Origin: VRUE01 sp963805455
Lineage (GTDB): Bacteria; Actinomycetota; Thermoleophilia; Solirubrobacterales; 70-9
Length of the DNA: 64,000 nt
Reading direction: 5' to 3'
NCBI GenBank assembly: GCA_963805455.1
Contig: CAWDUJ010000002.1
Span: 124,001-188,000, forward strand
The position numbers and the translations under genes are program-made. The notes beneath the pieces were generated by a model that worked only from the letters and a program-made list of their open reading frames with translations, had not been told where the DNA came from and did not search any database. This document shows positions 22,990 through 32,012 of the stretch, one piece after another. Every line of letters starts with the position of its first letter. The stretch's first letter is position 1.

Positions 22990-23907
22990 CTAATGCAACG
23001 CCGAGGCCGGCTCGGCGTCGGTGCCGCGGGCGACGGTCCCGACGAACTCCTCGACGAACTCGGGCCAGAGCTGGCGCGGCAGATCGTGCCCCATGCCCTT
23101 GAACATCCGCAGCCGGGCGTCGGGGATCGCCCTGGCGGTGGCCCGGCCTCCCGCCGGGCGGACCAGCCGGTCGGCGGTGCCGTGGAGCACGGTGGTTGGA
23201 AGGTCGAGCTTTCGCAGCGCCGGGGTCCTGTCTCCGGAGGCCGTGACCGCGTACATCTGGCGCAGCACGCCGGCGGGATTGTGGGAGCGGTCCCAGAGGC
23301 GTCCCGCCAGATCTCCCAGGCGCTGGGGATCGCGCGGGAACCCGGGCGACCCGATCACCTCGAAGGTGCGGGAGACCTGCCGGATGTAGGCCTCGCGGCT
23401 GCGCGGGTAGTCGGCGAACAGGATCGGCAGTGCCCGCCAGTGGGGCCACCCGACCCGGCGGTTACCGGTGGTTGACATCATCGAGACCAGCGAGCTGACC
23501 CGCTCGGGATGAGTGATCGCCATCGTCTGAGCGATCATTCCGCCCAGCGAGGCGCCGACCACGTGCGCGGAGTCGATCCCCAGGTGGTCCATCAGGCCGA
23601 AGGCGTCGTCGGCCATGTCGGTGAGCAGATACGGCGCACGGTCGCGCCGGCCGCGCATCATGTCGAGGCGGCCGGGCATCCCCGCCGAGTCGATCATCGT
23701 CGAATGGCCGATGTCGCGGTTGTCGAACCTGATCACCCTGAGGCCGTGCCCGGCGAGCATCGAACAGAGCTCCTCGTCCCAGGCGAGCATCTGGGTCCCG
23801 AGGCCCATGATCAGCAGCATCGGCTCCCCGTCGGGATCGCCGACCTCCTGGTAGGCGAGCTCGATGCCGTTGCTGGGCGCGAGGCGCTCCTCGCTCAGAG
23901 CTTCCAT
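22990..23907 (-). CDS. Alpha/beta hydrolase
   Basis: 305 residues from ATG 23907 (MEALSEERLAPSNGIELAYQ). Nucleophile elbow VVGASLGGM, oxyanion region LIMGLGTQMLAWDEEL, acid in LHGTADRLV and His in GMGHDLP. The pattern matches the broad esterase/lipase group near haloperoxidase-like hydrolases; substrate unknown. A much longer open frame continues upstream but is antisense to the metallophosphoesterase, so the shorter start is right. Confidence 0.88.
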   Translation of the reverse strand: MEALSEERLAPSNGIELAYQEVGDPDGEPMLLIMGLGTQMLAWDEELCSMLAGHGLRVIRFDNRDIGHSTMIDSAGMPGRLDMMRGRRDRAPYLLTDMADDAFGLMDHLGIDSAHVVGASLGGMIAQTMAITHPERVSSLVSMMSTTGNRRVGWPHWRALPILFADYPRSREAYIRQVSRTFEVIGSPGFPRDPQRLGDLAGRLWDRSHNPAGVLRQMYAVTASGDRTPALRKLDLPTTVLHGTADRLVRPAGGRATARAIPDARLRMFKGMGHDLPRQLWPEFVEEFVGTVARGTDAEPASALH

Positions 23908-23958
23908 CGACGCATGGTAGCCCGCCGCGCTGCCCGGGCCGCAGGCTAAGTTCCCTCG

Positions 23959-25077
23959 ATGCGAACGGCGATCGTCTCCGACCTGCACCTCGGAAGCGCC
24001 TTCGGCGAGGACGTCGCCCGCGAGGAGTCGGTCCGGCGCCCGTTGATCGAGGAGGTTGCGGGGGCCGATCGCCTGGTCCTCCTCGGTGACGTCCTCGAGC
24101 TGCGCGAAAAACCGCTCGCCGCGACGCTGTCCTCGGCGCGGCCGTTCTTCGAGGAGCTCGGTGCCGCGATGGCCGGCCGCCCGATCGTCCTCGTCCCCGG
24201 CAACCACGACCACCGACTGGCCGAACCGCTGCTCGAAGAGCTGGCGCTCGCCGACCGGCCGCTCGGGCTCGAGAATCACGCGGCTCCCGTCGCCGAGGCG
24301 GCGACGATGATCGCCGGCTGGCTGGGGGGCGCCGAGCTCGACCTCGCCTACCCCGGGATCTGGCTGCGCGACGACGTCTACGCGACCCACGGCCATTACA
24401 TGGACTGCCACATGAGCCTGCCCCGCCTCGAGTGCATCGCCGCCGCGACCGTGATGCGGTTCTTCGGGCGTGTGCCGAGCCCGGCAACGCCCTTCGACTA
24501 CGAGCGGGTCCTCCGCCCCGTCTACGGCTTCTCCTACTCGCTCGCCCAGTCCGAGCTCGCCCAGCGGGCGACGCGGCCCTCGGAGCGGGCATGGAAAACG
24601 ATCTCCCGCAACAGCCGGGCCAAGGGCCGCGCCCGCCGCACCCTGCTCGGTGTCGCGGTCAGGACCGGTGTCCCGACGGCGATCTGGAGCATCAACCGAG
24701 CGCTGCATTCCGAATTCGACGCGGCCCTCTCCCCCGCCGCGATCTCCTCCAGCGGTGTCGAGGCGGCGACCGAGCTCAGCAGGCGGCTCGACCTCGCCGA
24801 TCGGCACCTGATCACCGGCCACACCCATCGCGGCGGTCCGTATGAGGGAGACGGCGAGTGGCGGCTACCGGGAGGCGGGTCGCTCCACAACACCGGCAGC
24901 TGGGTCTTCGCCTCGGCCTTTCACCACCCCGGCACCCCGCCCGGCCCCTACTGGCCCGGGACCGTGACCTGGATCGAGGACGGCGGCCCGCCGCGGCGGG
25001 TCCGGCTGCTGACCGAGCGGCCGCGCGAGGATCTGTCCGGAATCGTGCGGGCCCAGGACTCCCGGCGCGGGACCTAG
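23959..25077 (+). CDS. Calcineurin-like metallophosphoesterase
   Basis: 372 residues. The dimetal motifs are all present: SDLHLG near residue 8, LLGDVLE near 42, PGNHDH near 80, ATHGHY near 145 and ITGHTHRGG near 285. These enzymes cleave phosphomono- or diesters; an approximately 150-residue insertion between the third and fourth motifs resembles the group acting on UDP-diacylglucosamine-like or envelope substrates only loosely. No signal peptide. Convergent with the next gene through one CTAG. Confidence 0.87.
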   Translation: MRTAIVSDLHLGSAFGEDVAREESVRRPLIEEVAGADRLVLLGDVLELREKPLAATLSSARPFFEELGAAMAGRPIVLVPGNHDHRLAEPLLEELALADRPLGLENHAAPVAEAATMIAGWLGGAELDLAYPGIWLRDDVYATHGHYMDCHMSLPRLECIAAATVMRFFGRVPSPATPFDYERVLRPVYGFSYSLAQSELAQRATRPSERAWKTISRNSRAKGRARRTLLGVAVRTGVPTAIWSINRALHSEFDAALSPAAISSSGVEAATELSRRLDLADRHLITGHTHRGGPYEGDGEWRLPGGGSLHNTGSWVFASAFHHPGTPPGPYWPGTVTWIEDGGPPRRVRLLTERPREDLSGIVRAQDSRRGT

Positions 25078-25958
25078 CCGCCCAGCCACTCGGCGACCAT
25101 CGCGCCGATCTCAGCGCCGGCGTCCTCCTGCAGGTAGTGGCCGGCGTTGCCGATTTTCCGCGGTGCCGGGAAGTTGAGCCGAGTCGAGACCTGTTCGCCG
25201 ACCGAGAACGGCAGCGCCGGGTCGGAGTCGGCCCAGAGCAGAAGCTTCGGGCGATCGTCGTCTCGGAGCGCTTCGGCGACGCGTTTGCCCTCCGCCGCGC
25301 CCGGGGAGTCGGGCTCGGTCGGGAGGATCATCGGGAATGCCCGCGCACCGGCCTTCGACTCCGGGCTCGGATAGGGGGCCTCGTAGGCCGCGATCACGTC
25401 GTCCCCAGGGTCCTCCTTACAACCGGCGCGAACCAGGAACCCGACCGGAAGATCCTCGTTGCGAGCGCAGAAGTCGCGGAATTTGAGCCAGTTGTCGCTC
25501 ATCCGCTGGCGACCGGTGAAGGGGCCGGTGTCCATGACGACCAGCCGCGAGAAGCGCTCCGGGTGCTCGACCGCAAGGCGAAGGCCTATCGGGCCGCCCC
25601 AGTCGTGGACGACCGCGGTCGCGTCACGCACGTCGAGCTCCTCGAGCAGCGCCGACATCAGGTCGACGTGGCGGTCGTACGTGTACCAGGAGATATCGGT
25701 GGGCTTGTCAGAGCGGCCGAAGCCGGCGTAGTCGGGGGCGATGCACCGGAAACCGCCGTCGCGGACCGGCGGGATCACCTTGCGCCAAAGGTATGACCAG
25801 GTCGGCTCTCCGTGGAAGAAGACGATCTGAGGCCCTTCCCCCTCGTCGAGATAGGCGAGACGGATCCCGTCGACCTCGTGATACCGCGGCTCGAACGGGA
25901 AGTCAGGAAGACCTTCAAAGGCCTCGTCCGGAGTGCGCACCACATCCTCGCCGCTCAT
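25074..25958 (-). CDS. Haloalkane dehalogenase-like alpha/beta hydrolase
   Basis: 294 residues. HGEPTWSYLWRK carries the oxyanion/halide region, VVHDWGGPIG the Asp nucleophile followed by the halide-binding Trp, and GNAGHYLQED the catalytic His. An Asp rather than Ser nucleophile with adjacent Trp points to haloalkane dehalogenase subfamily I, which hydrolyses carbon-halogen bonds to alcohols. Substrate range cannot be predicted. Its stop shares CTAG (25074-25077) with the convergent metallophosphoesterase. Confidence 0.85.
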   Translation of the reverse strand: MSGEDVVRTPDEAFEGLPDFPFEPRYHEVDGIRLAYLDEGEGPQIVFFHGEPTWSYLWRKVIPPVRDGGFRCIAPDYAGFGRSDKPTDISWYTYDRHVDLMSALLEELDVRDATAVVHDWGGPIGLRLAVEHPERFSRLVVMDTGPFTGRQRMSDNWLKFRDFCARNEDLPVGFLVRAGCKEDPGDDVIAAYEAPYPSPESKAGARAFPMILPTEPDSPGAAEGKRVAEALRDDDRPKLLLWADSDPALPFSVGEQVSTRLNFPAPRKIGNAGHYLQEDAGAEIGAMVAEWLGG

Positions 25959-26075
25959 CGCGGCTGAGTCTATTGGGCGCCCGGAAAGCTAATCCCTACT
26001 TTTCCGATCAACTTTATGCTACGGTGCCGCGCTCTCTTTGGACTAAGTCAGTCAAGAAAGGTAGGAAATTCGCAG

Positions 26076-27134
26076 ATGGAGATTGCTCGAAGGGTGACCC
26101 GGCGACGCACCGGGAAAATCGGCCTCATCACGGCCCTGGTGGCGCTGATCAGCGCGCACGCGGTTGCAGGATGTGGCGGCGGTGCGGACACCACTTCAAG
26201 CTCGAGCTCTGGCTCTGGCTCCGGCGGAAGCGTCGACGTCGTCGGCTACTCCACCCCGGAATCCGTCTACCAGGAATCGCTGGAGCCGGCCTTCGGAAAA
26301 ACTTCTGAGGGCAGCGGCGTCAGCTTCAGCAACTCGTTCGGCGCCTCCGGTGACCAGAGCCGCGCGGTCGCGGCCGGCCAGCCGGCCTCCGTCGTCCACT
26401 TCTCCCAGGCCAGCGACATGGAACGACTGGTCGAAGAAGGCGAGGTCGACGCCGGCTGGGAAAAGCAGCCCTACGGCGGGATCGCCCAGGACTCGGTCGT
26501 CGTGATCACCGTCCGCAAGGGCAACCCGGACGGCATCAAGACCCTGAATGACGTCCTCACCAAGGACGTCGACGTCGTCACCCCCAACCCGTTCAGCTCC
26601 GGCTCCGCGCGCTGGAACATCATGGCCGTCTACGGCACGCTGCTGAACGAAGGGAAATCTCCCGACCAGGCGCTGGAAGGCGTCAAGACGCTGCTCGAAA
26701 AAGCTGTCGCTCAGCCCGGCAGCGCCCGTGACGCGCTCGCCGCCTTCACCAGCGGCCAGGGCGATGTACTCCTCGGCTACGAGAACGAGGCGATCAAGGC
26801 CGTCAAAGAAGGCGAAGACGTCGAATACGTCGTCCCGCCCTCGACGATCCTGATCGAAACCCCGATCGCCGTCACCAAGGAAGCCTCCGAGCCTGCCTCC
26901 GAAGACTTCCTCAAGTTCATCTGGTCGGATGGCGGCCAGGAAATCTGGGCTGAAAACGGCTACCGCCCGGTCAACCCCAAACTCGTCGACCCGAAGAAGT
27001 TCCCGACCCCCGCGGATCTTTTCAAGATCAGCCAGTTCGGCGGCTGGGGCAAGGTCAACGACGATTTCTTCGACGAAGAAACGGGCTCGGTCGCGAAGAT
27101 CGAGGGTGAACTCGGCGTCTCCACCTCAGGCTGA
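26076..27134 (+). CDS. Sulfate ABC transporter substrate-binding lipoprotein
   Basis: 352 residues from ATG 26076 (MEIARRVTRRRTG). A lipobox AVAGC near residue 30 is followed by a Ser/Gly linker. The mature domain has GYSTPESVYQESLEPAF, FSNSFGASGDQSRAVAAG and NPFSSGSARWNIMAVYG, the ligand loops of Sbp/CysP-type proteins binding sulfate or thiosulfate. First gene of a four-gene importer. A possible TATGCT -10 element lies at 26015. Stop overlaps the next start (TGATG). Confidence 0.9.
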   Translation: MEIARRVTRRRTGKIGLITALVALISAHAVAGCGGGADTTSSSSSGSGSGGSVDVVGYSTPESVYQESLEPAFGKTSEGSGVSFSNSFGASGDQSRAVAAGQPASVVHFSQASDMERLVEEGEVDAGWEKQPYGGIAQDSVVVITVRKGNPDGIKTLNDVLTKDVDVVTPNPFSSGSARWNIMAVYGTLLNEGKSPDQALEGVKTLLEKAVAQPGSARDALAAFTSGQGDVLLGYENEAIKAVKEGEDVEYVVPPSTILIETPIAVTKEASEPASEDFLKFIWSDGGQEIWAENGYRPVNPKLVDPKKFPTPADLFKISQFGGWGKVNDDFFDEETGSVAKIEGELGVSTSG

Positions 27135-28036
27135 TGGAGGCACACCCGGCAACAGCAGCATCCCTTCCGGGACGAGGGGGGCGAGGTCGAGTTCGCCTCC
27201 CCGGTCTCGGGGTCAGCATCGGCACCGGCACGGTGGTGCTCTACCTGAGCATCATCGTGCTGCTGCCGCTGGCCGCGGTCACCGGCGAAGCCTTCTCCGG
27301 CGGCTTGAGCACCTTCTGGGACCAGGTCACCTCACCTTTGGCGAAAAAGAGCCTGGAGCTGACGGTGATCTGCTCCCTGATCGTCGTCGTCCTCAACGCC
27401 ATCTTCGGGACGATCCTCGCCTGGATCCTGGTCCGCGATCAGTTCCCGGGCAAGAGGCTGGTCAACGCGGTCATCGACCTCCCGTTCGCACTGCCGACGA
27501 TCGTCGCCAGCCTCACGCTGGTCGCGCTCTACGGAAACGACAGCCCGATCGGGATCCACCTGTTCGGCACCCGGGCCGCGGTCGTCGTCGCGCTGATGTT
27601 CGTCACCCTCCCCTTCGTCGTCCGCGCCGTGCAGCCGCTGCTGCTCGAGATGGACCGCGAGATGGAGGCGGCGGCGGCGTCCCTGGGAGCGGGCAGCTTC
27701 ACGATCTTCCGCCGCATCATCTTCCCCAACCTCCTCCCCGGCCTGGCGGCCGGCGTCGCGCTCGCGTTCGCGCGGGCGCTGGGCGAGTTCGGGTCGGTGT
27801 TGATCTTCGCCGGCGGCCTGCCCGGCACGATGGTCTCCTCGGTCTTCATCCGCCAGCAGATCGAGTCGGGTAATGACGTCGGCGCCTCGGCGGTCTCGGT
27901 GGTGCTGCTGACCGCCTCGCTTCTGCTGCTCGGCGCCGTCTCTCTGATTCAGCGCTGGGCCGCCCGTCACGACCGCGGCGACGTCGAGGTCGGCTCGACG
28001 ATCATGCCCAACGCCGGCGGCGGAGGTGGGGCATGA
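27134..28036 (+). CDS. cysT: Sulfate ABC transporter permease CysT
   Basis: 300 residues, six spans, with the binding-protein-dependent transport loop EMEAAAASLGAGSFTIFRRIIFPNLLP-like segment (EAA motif at about 175-195). GLSTFWDQVTSPLAKKSLELT and LPFALPTIVASLTLVALYG are typical of CysT/CysU. Forms the channel with CysW. The first 30 residues are an unusual Gly/Arg-rich cytosolic lead. Overlaps cysW by four bases (ATGA). Confidence 0.93.
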   Translation: MEAHPATAASLPGRGGRGRVRLPGLGVSIGTGTVVLYLSIIVLLPLAAVTGEAFSGGLSTFWDQVTSPLAKKSLELTVICSLIVVVLNAIFGTILAWILVRDQFPGKRLVNAVIDLPFALPTIVASLTLVALYGNDSPIGIHLFGTRAAVVVALMFVTLPFVVRAVQPLLLEMDREMEAAAASLGAGSFTIFRRIIFPNLLPGLAAGVALAFARALGEFGSVLIFAGGLPGTMVSSVFIRQQIESGNDVGASAVSVVLLTASLLLLGAVSLIQRWAARHDRGDVEVGSTIMPNAGGGGGA

Positions 28037-28836
28037 GCTCCTCCGCGACCAGCCGTTGGGGCCTGCGCATCGCCGGCCTCGGCTACCTGACCCTCCTGCT
28101 TCTGATCCCGCTGGGGATGATCTTCTACAAGACGTTCGAAGACGGGATCGGCCCGCCACTCGACGCGATCACCTCGCCCGACGGCCTCCACGCGCTGAAG
28201 CTGACCCTCCTGATGGTCGTGATCGCGGTGCCGCTCAACACGATCTTCGGGGTCGCCTGCGCGCTGCTCCTGGTCCGCCACAAGACGAAGGCAAACTGGC
28301 TGATCGATTCGGTCATCAATCTGCCGTTCGCGGTCTCCCCGGTCGTGATCGGCCTCTCCCTCTTTCTTCTCTACGGACAGGACGGCTGGCTCGGCCCCTC
28401 CCTGGCCGAAGCCGGGATCAAGGTCCTCTTCTCTGTCCCCGGCATGGTCCTCGCCAGCATCTTCGTCTCGGTCCCGTTCGTGGTCCGCGAGACCGTTCCG
28501 GTGCTGCAGGAGATCGGCACCGACCAGGAGGCCGCGGCCTCGACCCTCGGCGCCAACTCCTGGCAGACCTTCTGGAGGATCACGCTGCCGTCGATCCGCT
28601 GGGGAGTCGCCTACGGGGTCGTCCTCACCACAGCCCGGGTGCTCGGCGAGTTCGGCGCGGTGACGATCGTCTCCGGCTCGATCAGCGGCCAGACCCAGAC
28701 CCTGCCGCTCTTCGTCGAGAAGCAGTATGCGAACTTCAACCTTCCGGGTGCCTACGGCGCCTCCCTGGTGCTGGCCCTGCTGGCGCTGCTGACGCTGGTC
28801 GGAATGAACCTGCTCAAACGAAAGGAGGACGCCTGA
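28033..28836 (+). CDS. cysW: Sulfate ABC transporter permease CysW
   Basis: 267 residues with six spans and the EAA loop QEAAASTLGANSWQTFWRIT. NLPFAVSPVVIGLSLFLLYG and ARVLGEFGAVTIVSGSI match CysW. Paired with CysT and the CysA ATPase for sulfate uptake feeding cysteine synthesis. AAAGGAGG lies just ahead of its stop and serves the overlapping cysA start. Confidence 0.93.
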   Translation: MSSSATSRWGLRIAGLGYLTLLLLIPLGMIFYKTFEDGIGPPLDAITSPDGLHALKLTLLMVVIAVPLNTIFGVACALLLVRHKTKANWLIDSVINLPFAVSPVVIGLSLFLLYGQDGWLGPSLAEAGIKVLFSVPGMVLASIFVSVPFVVRETVPVLQEIGTDQEAAASTLGANSWQTFWRITLPSIRWGVAYGVVLTTARVLGEFGAVTIVSGSISGQTQTLPLFVEKQYANFNLPGAYGASLVLALLALLTLVGMNLLKRKEDA

Positions 28837-29876
28837 TGGGGATCTCAGTCGAGGGAGCGAACAAGCGCTTCGGTGACTTTCAGGCGCTCGATGACGTATC
28901 CATAAATGTGCCCGACGGGTCGCTGACCGCCCTGCTGGGACCGAGCGGCAGCGGCAAGTCGACGCTGCTGCGGGCGATCGCCGGGCTCGAGGATCTTGAC
29001 GGCGGCCTGGTCACGATCAACGGCGAGGACGCGACCGGGAAACCCGCCCAGAAGCGCGGCGTCGGCTTCGTCTTCCAACACTACGCCGCGTTCAAGCACA
29101 TGACCGTGTTCGACAACGTCGCCTTCGGGCTCAAGATCCGGAAGTGGAAGAAGCCCGAGATCTCCAACCGGGTCCACGAGCTCCTGCAGCTGGTCCAGCT
29201 CGACGGCCTCGCCGGCCGCACCCCCTCCCAGCTCTCGGGCGGCCAGCGCCAGCGCATGGCTTTGGCCCGGGCGCTCGCCGTGCAGCCGCAGGTGCTGCTC
29301 CTCGACGAGCCCTTCGGGGCGCTCGACGCCAGGGTGCGCAAAGACCTGCGCACCTGGCTGCGGCGGCTCCACGATGAGATGCACGTGACGACGATCTTCG
29401 TCACCCACGACCAGGAGGAGGCGATGGACGTCGCCGAGCAGCTGGTCGTGATGAACGAGGGCCGCGTCGAGCAGTCGGGCACGGCCGACGACCTCTACGA
29501 CCACCCGGCCAACGAGTTCGTGATGAGCTTCGTCGGCGAGGTCAACCGGCTCGGCGACCATTTCGTCAGGCCGCACGACATGGAGGTCGTGCTCGAGGCC
29601 GACGACCGGACCGAGGAGGCGATGGTGCAGCGGATCGTCGCTCTCGGGTTCGAGATCCGGGTCGAGCTGACGCTCGCCGACGGCTCCGAGGTCTGGGCGC
29701 AGCTGACCCGCGCCGAGCTCCAGAAGCTGGAGCTGCGCGAGAAGCAGATCGTCTACCTGCGGCCCGGCCACAAAAAGAACTTCAGCGGTGATTCGCCGTC
29801 GCCCGGCGACCCCGGGGCCTCGGCTCCCCGGGATGCAGAGGGTTGCGACGACGCAGAGGTAATTGCAGCCGCCTGA
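28836..29876 (+). CDS. cysA: Sulfate ABC transporter ATP-binding protein CysA
   Basis: 346 residues from ATG 28836 (TGATG overlap, ribosome site AAAGGAGG). Walker A GPSGSGKST, Q loop FVFQHYAAF, signature LSGGQRQRMALARAL, Walker B LLLDEPFGALD and switch VTHDQEEAM. The C-terminal part (RPHDMEVVLEADDR through LRPGHKK) is the CysA-type regulatory extension. The last 30 residues are low-complexity acidic. Ends before a strong hairpin. Confidence 0.94.
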   Translation: MGISVEGANKRFGDFQALDDVSINVPDGSLTALLGPSGSGKSTLLRAIAGLEDLDGGLVTINGEDATGKPAQKRGVGFVFQHYAAFKHMTVFDNVAFGLKIRKWKKPEISNRVHELLQLVQLDGLAGRTPSQLSGGQRQRMALARALAVQPQVLLLDEPFGALDARVRKDLRTWLRRLHDEMHVTTIFVTHDQEEAMDVAEQLVVMNEGRVEQSGTADDLYDHPANEFVMSFVGEVNRLGDHFVRPHDMEVVLEADDRTEEAMVQRIVALGFEIRVELTLADGSEVWAQLTRAELQKLELREKQIVYLRPGHKKNFSGDSPSPGDPGASAPRDAEGCDDAEVIAAA

Positions 29877-29890
29877 AGAGGCGACGGGGT

Positions 29891-29919
29891 GGGGCGCCCT
29901 TTTTGCCGGGTGGCGCCCC
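29891..29919. terminator. Bidirectional hairpin between cysA and the phosphatase gene
   Basis: GGGGCGCC (29891-29898) and GGCGCCCC (29912-29919) form a perfect 8-bp stem; the loop contains TTTTT. It lies between the convergent cysA and PhoD-like genes and can serve both. Confidence 0.65.
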
Positions 29920-29934
29920 GCCCCATCTCGCCAC

Positions 29935-31578
29935 TCAGGTTATCCGGCGCTCGAACGTCTTTTCCAGCGCGCTCTCATCCTCCTCGCCGGCGATCGTCTT
30001 GTCGAGCCGGATCGAGGCGTCACGGCCATCGAGCCGGACCGTCGCGACCTGGTTGTCGAAATAGGGCCCCTCGAGCGTGCTCCACCGTATTCCGGGATCG
30101 GGGGCCCGAGCCAGCCGCGCCAGCCCCTGGGTGATCAATCTGAGCCAGCGCGAGAACCCGGCTCGCACGACCCTCCTCTCCCCCCTACCGAGCGGGTTCC
30201 GGTAGGGCGAGCAGACCGCCTGGTAGACGCGGCTGCCCACGCTCGCGCCGGTGCCGAACTCGACCTCGCTCAGATAGGCGTGGTGGACGTCGCCGGAGAG
30301 GACGACGATCGATGCCGGCGCCTCTCCGCGCCGGCCCGAGCCGACCTCTTCGATCAACTTCCGCAGGCGGCCGAAGGAGTACTGGAACGCCGCCCAGTGG
30401 TCGAAGTCGACGGCGCGCCGCAACCGCTCGCTCTGGCGCGCCGCCAGGCGACCCCAGGCGCCGTCGGCGAGCCGCTCGTTCCAGGCCTCGAGGTGATGGA
30501 ACGCCGGCGAGAGGAGGAACGGGACGGTCGTCGCGATCAGCAGGTGATCGAAGTCGCCCTCGGTGTGCTCGACGACCCAGTCCCAGGTCTCCTCGTCGCA
30601 CATTGCCCGGCGCTCCGCGGTCAGGACCCGGGCGGCGCGGGAGTCGACGAACAGCGCCCGCACCCCGCCGATGTCGCGGTGAAAGGTCCAACGCTGCCCG
30701 GATCCCGTGGTGTCGATCTCGTGCGCCCACTCACGAAGGAAATCGGTCGCGTCGGGGTTGCCCCGCACCCGCGAGTAGAGCTCGCTCTCGCGCAGCTCCC
30801 GAGGCGAGAGGTTGCCGATGAACTGGTAGATCCAGTAGCTGACGATCCCGCCCAGCGCCCGCTCATGCCACCAGCCCTTGCGATCCATCTCCTCGCGCCA
30901 GGAGCGTGAGATGTTCCAGTCGTCGCTCATGTCGTGGTCGTCCCAGGCCATCGAGGTCGAGACGGTCGAGAACAGCCACCGGATCATCGGGTCCTCCCAG
31001 GACTCGCGATAGAGCCACGTGTACTCCTCGAAGTCGATCACCTCCTCGCCCGGGGGCTCGCTGGTGTCGCGTCGCGCATCGATCCGAGCGCGGGTCCGCG
31101 GCGAGCCCTCATCGACATAGACCTGGTCGCCGAGGAGAAAGAGCAGCTCCGGCCAGTTTTCGCGATCGTCGCGGGACATCTGCTCGGCAAGGACGTGAAG
31201 GGCATCGAGCTCGTGCCCGTTTTCGTCTTCGTCTTTGGTCAGCGTGTAGGGGCGCTGGTGCGGGAAGGCGACCCTGCAGGAGCCGAAGCAGATGTCGAGC
31301 GGCTTCCCCGCGTCAAGCGTTCGGATCACGCTCGGCGGCAGGTCGCCATCGCGCGGAGGCCAGCGCCACTGGCCGTCGAGGTTGACGTCGTACTCGTAGA
31401 AGCCGCCCGGCTCGAGGCCGTCGATCTGGACCAGCGCGTAGTGATGCCCGGCGACCGTGAACGTCCGCTCACGGCTGCCGAGGATTCTCACCTCGCAGGG
31501 GGCGCTGGTCTCGACCCAGACGGTCGCCTCGGTCTCGGAGACATAGCGGAGCAGCGGCCCCAGGACTAGATCTGGCAT
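29935..31578 (-). CDS. PhoD-like alkaline phosphatase/phosphodiesterase
   Basis: 547 residues. An N-terminal fibronectin-like domain (VSETEATVWVETSAPCEVRI) precedes the catalytic domain with FGSCR, FLLGDQVYVDEG, MAWDDHDMSDDW and VVLSGDVHHAYL, the calcium/iron-binding motifs of PhoD. Such enzymes release phosphate from mono- and diesters. No signal or Tat peptide is visible, unusual for PhoD, so this copy may act in the cytosol or begin further upstream than seen. Convergent with the sulfate operon. Confidence 0.9.
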   Translation of the reverse strand: MPDLVLGPLLRYVSETEATVWVETSAPCEVRILGSRERTFTVAGHHYALVQIDGLEPGGFYEYDVNLDGQWRWPPRDGDLPPSVIRTLDAGKPLDICFGSCRVAFPHQRPYTLTKDEDENGHELDALHVLAEQMSRDDRENWPELLFLLGDQVYVDEGSPRTRARIDARRDTSEPPGEEVIDFEEYTWLYRESWEDPMIRWLFSTVSTSMAWDDHDMSDDWNISRSWREEMDRKGWWHERALGGIVSYWIYQFIGNLSPRELRESELYSRVRGNPDATDFLREWAHEIDTTGSGQRWTFHRDIGGVRALFVDSRAARVLTAERRAMCDEETWDWVVEHTEGDFDHLLIATTVPFLLSPAFHHLEAWNERLADGAWGRLAARQSERLRRAVDFDHWAAFQYSFGRLRKLIEEVGSGRRGEAPASIVVLSGDVHHAYLSEVEFGTGASVGSRVYQAVCSPYRNPLGRGERRVVRAGFSRWLRLITQGLARLARAPDPGIRWSTLEGPYFDNQVATVRLDGRDASIRLDKTIAGEEDESALEKTFERRIT

Positions 31579-31651
31579 CCCCGATCACTTCCCGATTCTT
31601 GCGATTGCTATTCTTGAGTTAAATGCTCAACAAACTTTGAAAGGAAGCGCC

Positions 31652-31852
31652 ATGGATGACGTGCCAGCCACCACGACGTTCACCTCGCGCGGCCGCCTCG
31701 CCGGACTGATCCGGGACGAGGCACCGGCGGGAGCCGGTCAGAACCGCAGCCGCGCCGACCGCCGCGACACGCCCGTCCCCGCTGTCGACGAGGCGCTCTA
31801 CTACCGCGCCCGTCTGATTCTTGGGGATTTCCTCCCCCGCCTCGGCCGCTGA
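31652..31852 (+). CDS. Small hypothetical protein
   Basis: 66 residues from ATG 31652 behind AAAGGAAG. Sequence MDDVPATTTFTSRGRLAGLI followed by a basic, Ala/Arg-rich middle and VDEALYYRARLILGDFLPRL. No domain recognised; the C-terminal helix could be an interaction surface. An A+T-rich stretch with TTGAGTTAAAT at about 31612-31622 precedes it and may be its promoter. It points away from the phosphatase gene. Confidence 0.5.
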   Translation: MDDVPATTTFTSRGRLAGLIRDEAPAGAGQNRSRADRRDTPVPAVDEALYYRARLILGDFLPRLGR

Positions 31853-32012
31853 GTTGTGCGCGGAGCCCGACATTCACGAGTCTCCGACCGAGGAGCTCGG
31901 CTGGTTCACGCTTGCAGCCCTCGAAGCGTCGCATCAGCGAGGCCTGGGTCTGGCGCTCAACCCCGCGGTGGACGACCTCTCTCGAGTCGGATCGCTCGGC
32001 CCCCGGTACTAG
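31821..32012 (+). CDS. Short open frame of uncertain status, possibly a frame continuation
   Basis: 63 residues (MGISSPASAAELCAEPDIHE, then ELGWFTLAALEASHQRGLGL). It overlaps the previous small gene in another frame and its EELGWFTLAAL is faintly like the C-terminal helix of NUDIX proteins. It shares a CTAG stop with the convergent protease gene. It may be the real end of the 31652 gene after an indel; no function can be given. Confidence 0.3.
   Translation: MGISSPASAAELCAEPDIHESPTEELGWFTLAALEASHQRGLGLALNPAVDDLSRVGSLGPRY

Noticed and set aside
23908..24828. N-terminal extension of the alpha/beta hydrolase frame
   Set aside because: Antisense to the metallophosphoesterase; hydrolase homology begins at the ATG at 23907.
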